The notes beneath the pieces were generated by a model. That model worked only from the letters and a program-made list of their open reading frames with translations, had not been told where the DNA came from and did no database searches. From the NCBI GenBank assembly GCA_964411985.1, contig CAYPNF010000020.1:66559-130558 (forward strand): a stretch of DNA of 64,000 nt. The letters are read 5' to 3'. A program made the position numbers and the translations under genes. This DNA is from CAYPNF01 sp964411985 (GTDB taxonomy: Bacteria > Verrucomicrobiota > Verrucomicrobiia > Limisphaerales > J093). How positions within the stretch are numbered: position 1 is the stretch's first letter; the number at the start of each line of letters is the position of its first letter. This document shows, piece by piece, positions 52,629 to 60,971 of the stretch.

Positions 52629-52964
52629 ATGAAATCCAATCCTGGGGCTCCGGAGCCCTACCGGCAGTTGAGAGCTCGGCTGGGGAGAGTCGGCTGGGTG
52701 GCGTTGGGAAGCCTGGTGGAGCGAGGCGAACCCGGTCAAGGAGGTCCCCGCTACCAATGGTCACGGCGAGTGGAGGGCAGAACCGTGACCGTCGCCCTGA
52801 GCAAGGAGCAGTTCGCCTGGCTGCAAGAGGCGATCCAGAATCAGCGGGAGGCCTGGGAGATTCTCTCCCAGATGCATGCCCTCACCCTCGAGTATATGTG
52901 GAAAACGATTCCGGGCACCTCGCGACGTAAACGACTCACCAAGAAAACCTTGGGTCTTAACTAA
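52629..52964 (+). CDS. DUF6788-like passenger protein of the IS4 element
   Basis: 111 residues, mostly helical: RVGWVALGSLVERG, RYQWSRRVEGRTVTVALSKE, QFAWLQEAIQNQREAWEILS, and a basic tail (GTSRRKRLTKKT). This looks like the DUF6788-type small proteins that occur beside transposase genes. Divergent from the transposase, with its stop inside the right terminal repeat. A regulatory or target-choice role for the element is possible, but unproven. Confidence 0.6.
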   Translation: MKSNPGAPEPYRQLRARLGRVGWVALGSLVERGEPGQGGPRYQWSRRVEGRTVTVALSKEQFAWLQEAIQNQREAWEILSQMHALTLEYMWKTIPGTSRRKRLTKKTLGLN

Positions 52965-53036
52965 GCGCCATTCGGGTCAGTCCGCTAATCGTGATTCTAC
53001 TTGAGTTTCACGTTGGAGCGGCATTGAGTCAGGAGG

Positions 53037-53195
53037 ATGTCACGGCCTGTTCGCATGGAGTATCCAGGAGCGGTGCATCACGTTCTGGCGCGAGGGAACC
53101 AGGGGCGGAGAGGGGTGGCGGATGGCGGCGGACGGAAGAAGTGGATCGCCACTCTGCGCGAGGTCTAGCGGCGAACGGGTTGGCGGATTGCTCTG
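53037..53195 (+). pseudogene. RAYT transposase N-terminal remnant
   Basis: Begins directly after a perfect AGGAGG with MSRPVRMEYPGAVHHVLARG, the invariant start of RAYT/IS200-like HUH transposases including the HVLARGN metal-binding region. It reads 43 codons to a TAG at 53166, and family-like sequence (RTGWRI) continues past the stop. Starts about 60 bp outside the IS4 element. Confidence 0.7.
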
Positions 53196-53230
53196 ACAGG
53201 ATCAACAGTGGCCGACACCAGATACGATGG

Positions 53231-53264
53231 AATCCCATCCTGTAAATCCTGCTCATCCTGTTGG
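53231..53264. repeat. Short-period ATCCTG repeat tract
   Basis: Contains CATCCTGTAAATCCTGCTCATCCTG, three copies of ATCCTG spaced 9-10 bases apart. The complementary form (CAGGAT repeated every 10 bases) occurs at 63621-63648. Confidence 0.6.
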
Positions 53265-53432
53265 AAAAGAAAGCCGTTCGAGGCACATCTCCCTGGTCTA
53301 CAGTGTTCGGATTCGACAACCAGGATGGACTTGGGCCATGTCCTGACTCTTGAATCGAGAAAAGGGGTCCGCCCTAGTATGGTTCATGTGCGAGATTGAC
53401 CACCACCCTCGGAACCAGGAAGACCTCGCGCG

Positions 53433-53571
53433 ATGCCGCGCAAGATCCGAGTACAATACCCCGGGGCCATCAATCACGGCCTGAGCCTGGGCGCCCGCAG
53501 GGAGAGTGCTGAAGGGTGATCCGGACAAGTTGACGATAGCGGCGCGGCTGAGAAGGGAGACAACGCTTTCG
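53433..53571 (+). pseudogene. RAYT transposase remnant with internal deletion
   Basis: The start MPRKIRVQYPGAINHGLSLG is a second RAYT N-terminus. After 28 codons it meets a stop and, one frame over, joins directly to LKGDPDKLTIAARLRRETTL, the C-terminal RAYT segment that normally lies about 200 residues later. So most of the gene has been deleted, leaving about 140 bp. It abuts the glycosidase stop codon within a few bases. Confidence 0.7.
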
Positions 53572-53574
53572 CTC

Positions 53575-55596
53575 CTATTTGCCGCCAGCGGGCAGCGGGG
53601 GAGCGATTTCAAAAGCGTCCGTTTTGAGGTTGATGGTGACGCGCGTCCCATCGGCGTACTCAAAGAGTTGAGAGGCGCGGCTTGCGTCTAGGAAACGGTG
53701 TCTGGTCATTTCAACCAGCGCCACTCGCTTGTGCAGCGTTGTCATCAGGGTCACCTGATGTCGTTCCTCGGCAGATGGGGAAAGGCCCAGATAAGGGAGT
53801 CCTCCATTTCCGAGGCCATGCAAGAACCCAAGATCCTTCTCCGGAATTCCCCAGGCGCCGCGAACGAGAGACCACGGCTGCAAGAGTGCGTCATGATAGA
53901 CGAGGTTGAAGAGAGGGACGGGGATTCCCATGGCTGGGCCGCTGCCAGGGCCGGGGCGAAGCGCATAAGGGCCGTGATGAACGAGATCGAGGTAGGGGGT
54001 GGACCAGTCGCTGGGTTCTTCGGAGCTCACAATGCCCCCCCAGGAGCGAACCAGGTTAAGGCTCTCTGCCCGGTATTGCAGGCATTCCTGCCGGGTGACG
54101 GGGTGTTCCGGGGAATAGCACTCGTCGGGGGGCACTACCGAGAAGACGTCCAGGTAGGCTCCCTGCAGTCGGACTCCGTGAGCCAGGATCTCGCGGTGGT
54201 TTCGAAGCACATAACCTGGTGCTAGGCGCGAGCAGAGAATAGATTGCTTCCCGCCGTACCAAGTGCTTCCCCCTGGCCGCTGACCACTTTCCTCGATGAT
54301 CGTATGGCGAGGATCGTAGGAACGCGCGTCCAGATAGTAGTCGCGATATTGATCATGAACGGCGAAAACGAAGCCAAGGCGCGAGCAGACGTCAGCGAAG
54401 TGCTTCATGCCCTCCCAGCCCCCCGCATCCGGACAAGGCGGCAGAATATCCGGGTGAAGGTTATCATATCCTCGGAAGCCCCAGCCATCGAGGTGTACGT
54501 AGGCCTTGGGGATTCCTGAGGCGGCGAGCTTTTCCAGTTCCAGGGCACGATTGGTGAAAGTCACCAATTGGTGATTGGCGGCCGGATTATCCTTCTGGTA
54601 GTAGCTCGAGTCAGGTTGGATGTGGTAAAGAATGCTGGTGTGGATCACCGGGACCCCAATCAGCGATTCCACTTTCGGGTTTCGGGCGATCTTCTCACGC
54701 AGAGAGACAAATCGACCGGTTTCGATTGCGTGTTTCCGATAGAGTTTTGCCAGATCCACATAGTCTCCTTGGTCGAGGAAACAAAACCGGACTCTCCGGG
54801 CATAGGTCCATCGATCCAGCGATCCTACCCAGCGCACTCCGATTCGCGTGGGTCCGCCAGCAGGATGGTCGAAGTGGCATCCAGCATCCACAGGTGTCTC
54901 TAGTTGGGTGAGCATGGCCGCTGTGCCCTGTTGGTGACCCCACCAGGGCATATAGAGGCCACGCCCATAGCTGAGGGTGTCGTAGAGCCACGCTTTTTCC
55001 CGCCAATCCTTCGGCAAGAGCATTCCCTGCATGAACGGAACCACGGTCGTGTCGAAGGACTCGGGCTGGCAAGCACCAGGCCAAGCCAACTCTCGGATTC
55101 GGTCCGCACCGTCGGTCGCCAGGATCTCGCACTGCAGGCTCTCCTCCGCCCTTTCCAAAGTCAGTAGCAGCTGAACTTCCAGATCCAGATTCTCTTCCCC
55201 TGACTGGAAACCGGCGAGTGTCGCTTTGAGGCCCGTCCCGTACCCGGTGGCATACGGGGAACATTGGACCTTCCTTGCTGAGGAGAACTGCAGGCGAACG
55301 TCCTTGGCCCCATGGCGAACCAGCAGATCTCCCAACACCGACTCTCGGAAGCTCCAAACACGAGTGCCTGCGGTGAAAACCTGGATTCGTAGGGTTGTGG
55401 GCGAGAACGTGACACGCTGGCGAGATCCAGCGATTTCCCAGAGATCAGCCTTCCTGGTTACCTCGATACTCTTTCCCGCCTCGACTGGAAAGCCCCTTAG
55501 CGAGAACAGTGGAAGCAACGCCAATAGCAGCAACCATCGGAAACCCGCCGGTCCTGCGTTGCGAGTCGAGCATCTCTGCGTATGGTCAGGTTGCAT
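53575..55596 (-). CDS. Large exported putative glycosidase (DUF5696/GH101-like barrel)
   Basis: 673 residues from the ATG at 55596, which starts a signal peptide (WLLLLALLPLFSLRGFPVEAG). An N-terminal beta-sandwich is followed by a TIM barrel with KAYVHLDGWGFRGYDNLHPD, GFVFAVHDQYRDYY, GAYLDVFSVVPPDECY (candidate nucleophile aspartate) and GGIVSSEEPSDW (candidate acid/base glutamate). It ends with a small beta tail (LFEYADGTRVTINL). The arrangement recalls DUF5696 and GH101-type enzymes, but the sugar is unknown. The tail is duplicated at 42119. Confidence 0.72.
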   Translation of the reverse strand: MQPDHTQRCSTRNAGPAGFRWLLLLALLPLFSLRGFPVEAGKSIEVTRKADLWEIAGSRQRVTFSPTTLRIQVFTAGTRVWSFRESVLGDLLVRHGAKDVRLQFSSARKVQCSPYATGYGTGLKATLAGFQSGEENLDLEVQLLLTLERAEESLQCEILATDGADRIRELAWPGACQPESFDTTVVPFMQGMLLPKDWREKAWLYDTLSYGRGLYMPWWGHQQGTAAMLTQLETPVDAGCHFDHPAGGPTRIGVRWVGSLDRWTYARRVRFCFLDQGDYVDLAKLYRKHAIETGRFVSLREKIARNPKVESLIGVPVIHTSILYHIQPDSSYYQKDNPAANHQLVTFTNRALELEKLAASGIPKAYVHLDGWGFRGYDNLHPDILPPCPDAGGWEGMKHFADVCSRLGFVFAVHDQYRDYYLDARSYDPRHTIIEESGQRPGGSTWYGGKQSILCSRLAPGYVLRNHREILAHGVRLQGAYLDVFSVVPPDECYSPEHPVTRQECLQYRAESLNLVRSWGGIVSSEEPSDWSTPYLDLVHHGPYALRPGPGSGPAMGIPVPLFNLVYHDALLQPWSLVRGAWGIPEKDLGFLHGLGNGGLPYLGLSPSAEERHQVTLMTTLHKRVALVEMTRHRFLDASRASQLFEYADGTRVTINLKTDAFEIAPPLPAGGK

Positions 55597-55649
55597 CCTG
55601 CCCTTTCTTTTCCCGAAGTGATAATGCTTTCGGAGGCGCAACGACTCGT

Positions 55650-56270
55650 TTAGTGGTCCAGTGTGAAGAGGCAGTGTCTCCACTTTGGATAGAAGTGGAC
55701 CTTGGCCTCCTCGGCTGTGGTCGCGCCCTCATCCGGCAACAGGTCAATGGGGCTTCCGCTCGTGTTCACGAGGATCCATCCGGAGCAGGCTGTATCTCCG
55801 CCTTGCTCTTCAAAAGACAACCTTCCCCTTGCGCCGCTGGTAAAGACAGTCCCCTTCCGGATTCCAGCACCGCGGGCGAAGGAAGCCCGCAGTGCTTCCC
55901 TCCGGAGCGCCTCCTGGTCAAGTATAGCCGCCGGTCCGGAGGTGGGAGTGGACCAAGAGGTTCCGAAGGCCTCCCTTTCAAAGCGGACCGGTCCTAGACG
56001 GTCGAACCACCCATCGGAGCGGGAGGAGTCCGCAGTGCGGTTGGAAGGATGGGTCTGAATTGCTGACTGTTTACAGAGGGTATCGTAGGCTTGGTTCAGA
56101 ACTTTGGTCTTTTCCTGGACCCGTTGCAGCATCGATTGATCATGCAGGAAGCGGTCCGGATGCCACACCTTGATTAAAGCACGATAGGAACGCTTCACCT
56201 CTTCCCAAGGCGCTCCTGGCTCGATCTCCAGGACCTTATAGCACTCATGGACGTCTGGCGTCGGGTTCAT
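55650..56270 (-). CDS. DnaJ-domain protein
   Basis: 206 residues. The J domain covers about 6-70 (CYKVLEIEPGAPWEEVKRSY, HPD at 37-39, VLNQAYDTL). The remaining 130 residues show no G/F or zinc-finger region and no known domain, so it is a type III J protein. It would recruit an Hsp70 to an unknown client. The ATG at 56270 fits the domain start; a longer frame begins at 56309. It ends 53 bp before the glycosidase start, same strand. Confidence 0.82.
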   Translation of the reverse strand: MNPTPDVHECYKVLEIEPGAPWEEVKRSYRALIKVWHPDRFLHDQSMLQRVQEKTKVLNQAYDTLCKQSAIQTHPSNRTADSSRSDGWFDRLGPVRFEREAFGTSWSTPTSGPAAILDQEALRREALRASFARGAGIRKGTVFTSGARGRLSFEEQGGDTACSGWILVNTSGSPIDLLPDEGATTAEEAKVHFYPKWRHCLFTLDH

Positions 56271-56748
56271 ATCGCGATTCGAAAACCTCGGTCTTTTCCC
56301 ACCTGACACAAATCCCGTCAGGAATGAGTAATATACAGCAGATTATGTACCATTAAGCAATAACAATTCATACTAATGACCCAAGTTTCTGTGGCGAGGA
56401 AAGATGCGCCGGAATGCTCTCTCTTGAGCTGGTTCGCATCGGGCCAGCTTATCCGCCCACGCGACGTCAAATTGTAAGGTTATCCGACAATCGCCGTGAA
56501 TAATCTGATTTTCGCTCCCAGCGGCCCGCGCGGGGACGCCCGTCCTTAGCCTCAGGCATACTCCCACTCTGCTCGTTTCTGCTGAGTGTAATGAAGATCG
56601 ACATGCGCAAAGTCACTTTGGGTCAAAGAGAAAGTGAAGTACTTGGTGGTGTGTAGGATAGCAATCAGGTTCGACCTCATTTAGCACCCGCGTTTGTGAT
56701 CCCGACTTCCTTATGTTAGTCTACCGACAAGATCAGTCCACGAACGCC
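56271..56748. other. Intergenic region between the DnaJ-domain and VOC genes
   Basis: 478 bp between divergent genes. The first 130 bases beside the DnaJ gene are AT-rich and probably hold its promoter. A 64-codon minus-strand frame (56373-56567) has no family resemblance or ribosome-binding site and is not called. No RNA or repeat was recognised. Confidence 0.45.
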
Positions 56749-57111
56749 ATGAAGATTATAGAAATCGCTTTCACAGGATACCCTGTCACCGACTTGAAAC
56801 GCGCCCGCGAATTCTATGAAGGGGTGCTCGGACTGAAAGTGTCACATCTCTTTGGGGATGAGACTGTGGGATGGGTTGAGTACGACATCGGCAGCGGAAC
56901 CCTCTCCATTGGCAACGGGGCTCCTGACTGGAAGCCCTCGCGCGGAGGCGGATGCGTGGGGTTGGAGGTGGAGGATTTCGATGTCGCGATCCAAACCGTG
57001 AAGCAGTCTGGGGCGGCCATCCAGGAGTCCTTCGACACCCCAGTCTGCCGGATGGCGGTGATCGCTGATCCCGATGGAAATTCATTGATCCTGCACAAGA
57101 GGAAGGGCTGA
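56749..57111 (+). CDS. VOC (glyoxalase/bleomycin-resistance-type) protein
   Basis: 120 residues. Both beta-alpha-beta-beta-beta modules can be seen: IAFTGYPVTDLKRAREFYEG with LGLKV, then GLEVEDFDVAIQTVKQSG and CRMAVIADPDGNSLILHKRK. The final DPDGN-x-L-x-L-H is typical of VOC enzymes with a metal site. Substrate unknown. The ATG at 56749 is chosen because the preceding extension is not family-like. Separate from the ABC-type genes downstream. Confidence 0.85.
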   Translation: MKIIEIAFTGYPVTDLKRAREFYEGVLGLKVSHLFGDETVGWVEYDIGSGTLSIGNGAPDWKPSRGGGCVGLEVEDFDVAIQTVKQSGAAIQESFDTPVCRMAVIADPDGNSLILHKRKG

Positions 57112-57219
57112 AGCCCAGAAATTTGAAACATCCGCAGGCTCTCGCCGGTATTAGAGAGTATGGCTGAAGGTCCTTTTCCGCCGCCCTCTAACGTGGACGG
57201 CCGAAGCAAGAGTCTGCGT

Positions 57220-58416
57220 ATGAAGAAAAAGCCCAGCAGAAAGCCGCTGATCTTGGTGGGTCTGACGGTCGGGGTGCTACTCACGGTTGGCACGGGAGCC
57301 ATCGTGATGAAGAAGCCCAAGCCCATCCCGCCGGAGAAGATCGTCACGGTGGAGAAGGGCGACATCGCGCGGTCGGTCGTGGCGCGAGGGAAGATCGAGC
57401 CCTTGACCAAGGTTGAGGTGAAATCCAAGGCAAACGGGATCATCAAAGTGCTCATGGCCGACGTCGGGGATGCGGTGAAGGAAGGGCAGGTTCTGGCGGA
57501 GTTGGATAAAGCGGAGCTGGAAGCGCAGGTGCGCGAGGCCAAGGCCATGGTGGCAGGAGGGGAAGCCAACCTGCAGGCCGCAGAGGCGGTAGAGGCCAAG
57601 TCGCGCATCGAGGCCGCCAACCCGGAGCTGGATTTCGCCAAGCGTGATTATGACCGGAGCCAAGAGTTGTTCCGACAGAAGATTGCCTCCCAGCAGACCT
57701 TGGACGACGCCAATCGCGCTTACGAAATGGCAAAGAACCGGAAACAACTGCTGGAGGCGTCCGTGCTCACCGCCTCCGCCCAGGTAGCCCAGGCCCGAGC
57801 CCAGGTGGCTGCCGCGCACGCCGCTCTCGATCGAGCCCAGGAGAATCTGAGCTACGCCACCATCCGCGCTCCGATCAGCGGGATCGTCCTCACGCGCAAC
57901 ACGGAAGTGGGGGATGCGGTTTCTTCGATTTTGAACATGGGGAGCGCCGCTACGTTGATGATGACCCTCGGAGACATCAGCACGGTGTACATCAAGGGCG
58001 AAGTGGACGAAGCGGATATCTCCAAGGCGGAGACCAACCAGTCCGTGCGGACGAAAGTGGAATCGTTTCCTTCGGAGTCATTCGAGGGGGTGGTCAAGCG
58101 GATCGCCCCGATGGGGCGGGAGCAGAATAACGTTACCACCTTCGAAGTGCGGGTTTCGATCTCCAACCCTCAAGGCAAACTGCGGGCCAACATGACGGCC
58201 AATGCTGAAATCATCCTCGAGGAACGTAAGGGAGCGCTCCTGATCCCCGAGGCGGCCCTGTCCTTTGACAAAGACAAATCCGTCACAGTCCGGTTCTTGG
58301 ACCCCTCCTCCAAGACCGGATGGCGGCAGGCTTCCATCAAGACCGGGATCTCGAACGGCCAACGTTCCGAGGTCAAGGACGGGCTGAAGGAAGGGGATAA
58401 GCTTGTGCTACCGTAA
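57220..58416 (+). CDS. MacA/HlyD-like periplasmic adaptor of an ABC efflux system
   Basis: 398 residues: a basic start and one span (KPLILVGLTVGVLLTVGTGAIV), the first lipoyl half (KVEVKSKANGIIKVLMADVGDAVKEGQVLAELD), a helical hairpin (about 100-210), the second half (RAPISGIVLTRNTEVGDAV), and a membrane-proximal beta-barrel (EEVKGALLIPEAA-like stretch). MacA-type. The ATG at 57220 has AGAG 7 bases upstream; an ATG at 57160 in the same frame is an alternative. 35 bp before two permease genes. Confidence 0.87.
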   Translation: MKKKPSRKPLILVGLTVGVLLTVGTGAIVMKKPKPIPPEKIVTVEKGDIARSVVARGKIEPLTKVEVKSKANGIIKVLMADVGDAVKEGQVLAELDKAELEAQVREAKAMVAGGEANLQAAEAVEAKSRIEAANPELDFAKRDYDRSQELFRQKIASQQTLDDANRAYEMAKNRKQLLEASVLTASAQVAQARAQVAAAHAALDRAQENLSYATIRAPISGIVLTRNTEVGDAVSSILNMGSAATLMMTLGDISTVYIKGEVDEADISKAETNQSVRTKVESFPSESFEGVVKRIAPMGREQNNVTTFEVRVSISNPQGKLRANMTANAEIILEERKGALLIPEAALSFDKDKSVTVRFLDPSSKTGWRQASIKTGISNGQRSEVKDGLKEGDKLVLP

Positions 58417-58451
58417 GTCTCGCTCGCACCCACTCCTCAGCGAGGTTCCTT

Positions 58452-59705
58452 GTGAACTTTTTTGCCGAAATCCTGCTCCAGACGCTGCATAACATCTGGT
58501 CCCACAAGCTGCGGAGCTTGTTGACCATGTTCGGCATCTCTTGGGGAATCGCTTCGATCGTGTTCATGATCGCGATCGGGGACGGTTTTAAGGCTGGGTA
58601 TCGCAACATGCTCTACACGCTGGGCACGGACCTGGTCATCCTCTGGCCGGGCCGAACCACGAAACAGGCAGGGGGCCAGCGGGCAGGGCGTGAAGTTCGT
58701 TTCCGCTACGAGGACGTCCTCGCCATCCGCAACGAGTGTTATCTTGTGAAACATGTTTGCTGCGAGTTGGAGAGTTCCCAGCCAGTCCGAAGTCGATTCA
58801 ACTCCGGCATTTTTTCCACGCACGGCATCAATCCTGTTTACCAGGAGATTCGGTCCATGAATCTGGCTGGTGGACGTCCTATTACCGAAGCGGACCACGC
58901 TGAGGCGCGGGCTGTTTGCATCATCGGCGAAAGCGTCAAGGAACAGTTGTTTGCCGGTCGTCCTGCGGTGGGTGCCCAAGTCTTTATTCGGGATGTCCCT
59001 TTCACCGTGATTGGTGAGTTGTCGAAGAAGGACCAGAATAACTCCTACAATGGCATGGATGGGGATAAAGTCCTTATTCCCTATACCGCCATGGATCGCC
59101 ATTTCCCCGACACACGTCCCTTCGTTGGCCGCGGGCGGCTGGACAACATCCTTTTCATGCCTGTTTCCGCGGATGACCATTTGGAGGCGCTGAAGCAGGT
59201 TCGCCGGGTTTTGGGGAGACGACATAACTTCGATCCAACGGACGACGGCGCGATCTGGTGCTGGGACACGGTGGAGAGTGCGCGGATGGTGGGAAAGATC
59301 TACGATTCGATGCAAGTGTTTCTCACGTGCATGGCGGTAATCACGCTCGGCCTCGGCGGGGTGGGGGTGATGAATATCATGCTGGTATCAGTGACCGAGC
59401 GAACTCGGGAGATTGGGGTGAAGAAGGCGATTGGGGCCACTCGAAATCGCATCTTGCTGGAGTTCTTTCTGGAGGCGATCACCCTGACGGTGCTGAGCGG
59501 TCTGGTGGGCCTGGCTGCAGCCTGGTCCATTTGCGCGGTGGTGAGCAGCATGCCTTTGCCCACCCTGTTCTCGGGCCTTCCGGTGAGTCCCATGACGGCC
59601 GCGATGGCGTTTGGCACTTTGGTGGTGGTCGGCGTCCTTTCCGCCATTTATCCCGCTCGGCGCGCGTCCCTGTTGACTCCGATTGAAGCCCTTCGTTACG
59701 AATGA
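58452..59705 (+). CDS. MacB-like ABC transporter permease (FtsX type), first copy
   Basis: 417 residues beginning at a GTG. The N-terminal span NIWSHKLRSLLTMFGISWGIASIVFMIAIG is followed by a large extracytoplasmic MacB-type domain (about 50-285) and three C-terminal spans, with GVGVMNIMLVSVTERTREIGVKKAIGAT and a closing SAIYPARRASLLTPIEALRYE. No ATP-binding domain is fused and none is encoded nearby. Its stop overlaps the start of the next permease (ATGA). Confidence 0.9.
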   Translation: MNFFAEILLQTLHNIWSHKLRSLLTMFGISWGIASIVFMIAIGDGFKAGYRNMLYTLGTDLVILWPGRTTKQAGGQRAGREVRFRYEDVLAIRNECYLVKHVCCELESSQPVRSRFNSGIFSTHGINPVYQEIRSMNLAGGRPITEADHAEARAVCIIGESVKEQLFAGRPAVGAQVFIRDVPFTVIGELSKKDQNNSYNGMDGDKVLIPYTAMDRHFPDTRPFVGRGRLDNILFMPVSADDHLEALKQVRRVLGRRHNFDPTDDGAIWCWDTVESARMVGKIYDSMQVFLTCMAVITLGLGGVGVMNIMLVSVTERTREIGVKKAIGATRNRILLEFFLEAITLTVLSGLVGLAAAWSICAVVSSMPLPTLFSGLPVSPMTAAMAFGTLVVVGVLSAIYPARRASLLTPIEALRYE

Positions 59706-60955
59706 TCCGCCACATCCTCAGAGAGGCCCTTGGTTCGCTGTCCCACTACCGGCTGCGATCGGTCTTGACGATGCTCAGCATCGTCTGGGGCATCGCATCC
59801 CTCATGTTGCTCCTCTCCTATGGCCATGGGTTTGAGGCCGCCATGACGAAGGCCTTTCTCCAGATTGGCAAGGACCTGGTCGTAGTGTTTCCGGGCCAAA
59901 CGAGCATGCAAGCCGGCGGGGAACGCTCGGGTCGTTCGATCCGACTTGAACTGAGTGACGTCAAAGCCATCCAGGAAGGAGTGCCCGCGGTGGAAGCTGT
60001 GTCTCCCGAGGTGCGCCGTTACTTTCCCTTCTTTTTCAACGAACGCACTCGGAGCTATTCCGTCAGTGGCGTGCATGCCGCCTTTCAGAGGATTCGCAGT
60101 GCGGAGGTGGCTGAGGGAAGGTTTCTGTCGGAAGAGGACGTCCTTCACCGCCGTCGGGTGGTGGTGATCGGAGAGAGTCTGCGCAAGGAGCTTTTTGGAG
60201 GCATGCCGGCGATCGACAGCGAGATCAAGATCGCCGGAGTTCGCTTCACTGTCATTGGAGTGCTGAAGAAGAAGACGCAGATCAGCAATTACTCCAGTCC
60301 GGATGACATGAGCGCGTTTATGCCCTTGTCGACCCTTTCAGGAATCACCGACGCGCGTTACTTGAGTGATATCGTACTGCTTCCCGTGAACAACCAGTTT
60401 CGGGAACGAATCGTGACCGATGTTCGCGCAGCCCTGGCTCGTGCTCATAATTTCAACGTCAACGACACTCGAGCGGTTGAGATTCTCGAGTGGAAGAAAT
60501 TCCTGGGCCTGGTGACCAGCCTGAGTCTGGGGCTGAAGCTTCTCCTGACGATCATCGGTACGCTCACGCTGAGCATCGGTGCGGTGGCGGTGGTGAACAT
60601 CATGCTCGTGTCGGTTGCCGAACGAACGCGCGAAATTGGCATCCTCAAGGCGTTAGGGGCAAAACGGCGCCACATTCTCCTGCAAATCCTGATGGAAGGC
60701 CTGCTTTTGACGATGACGGGCGGGGTGCTGGGTTTCTTGCTGGCAGCGGGACTCGTGAAGGCGATCGGAACGCTCCCCTTTCTGGGGGCGCTTTTCGATG
60801 ATACCTCCGGCCAGAGCGATATTCACCTGGCCATTTCCTTTTCCGCGGTCGGCGTGGCCGCCACCATTCTCGTGGTGGTCGGCGTGATTGCTGGGATGAT
60901 CCCCGCCGTTCGGGCATCCCGCTTGGATCCCGTCCTGGCGATTCGCAGCGAGTAG
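59702..60955 (+). CDS. MacB-like ABC transporter permease (FtsX type), second copy
   Basis: 417 residues, paralogous to the preceding gene with the same layout: SHYRLRSVLTMLSIVWGIASLMLLLSYG at the start, large periplasmic domain, VVNIMLVSVAERTREIGILKALGAKRRHILLQ, and an IPAVRASRLDPVLAIRSE end. Probably forms a heterodimer with the first copy. Together with the adaptor they make a MacA-MacB-like exporter that needs an ATPase from elsewhere. Convergent with the next gene. Confidence 0.9.
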   Translation: MIRHILREALGSLSHYRLRSVLTMLSIVWGIASLMLLLSYGHGFEAAMTKAFLQIGKDLVVVFPGQTSMQAGGERSGRSIRLELSDVKAIQEGVPAVEAVSPEVRRYFPFFFNERTRSYSVSGVHAAFQRIRSAEVAEGRFLSEEDVLHRRRVVVIGESLRKELFGGMPAIDSEIKIAGVRFTVIGVLKKKTQISNYSSPDDMSAFMPLSTLSGITDARYLSDIVLLPVNNQFRERIVTDVRAALARAHNFNVNDTRAVEILEWKKFLGLVTSLSLGLKLLLTIIGTLTLSIGAVAVVNIMLVSVAERTREIGILKALGAKRRHILLQILMEGLLLTMTGGVLGFLLAAGLVKAIGTLPFLGALFDDTSGQSDIHLAISFSAVGVAATILVVVGVIAGMIPAVRASRLDPVLAIRSE

Positions 60956-60971
60956 AACGCCGCGGCGGTGG

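Larger units (their letters stand above)
51098..52975. mobile_element. IS4-family insertion sequence inserted in the IS66 remnant
   Basis: About 1.88 kb bounded by terminal inverted repeats: the left end reads CGGAATGGCGCTTAGTTAAG and the right end is its complement with one mismatch. Direct repeats GTCAGTC(CG) flank it at 51091 and 52976, a 7-9 bp target duplication depending on where the end is drawn. Inside are a transposase gene on the minus strand and a divergent small gene on the plus strand. The undamaged frame and near-identical ends suggest a recent insertion. Confidence 0.85.

Noticed and set aside
51141..52757. Extended N-terminus of the IS4 transposase up to 52757
   Set aside because: The extension lies antisense inside the divergent small gene and shows no transposase-like sequence.
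56373..56567. 64-residue minus-strand ORF before the VOC gene
   Set aside because: No recognisable domain and no ribosome site; length is within chance.
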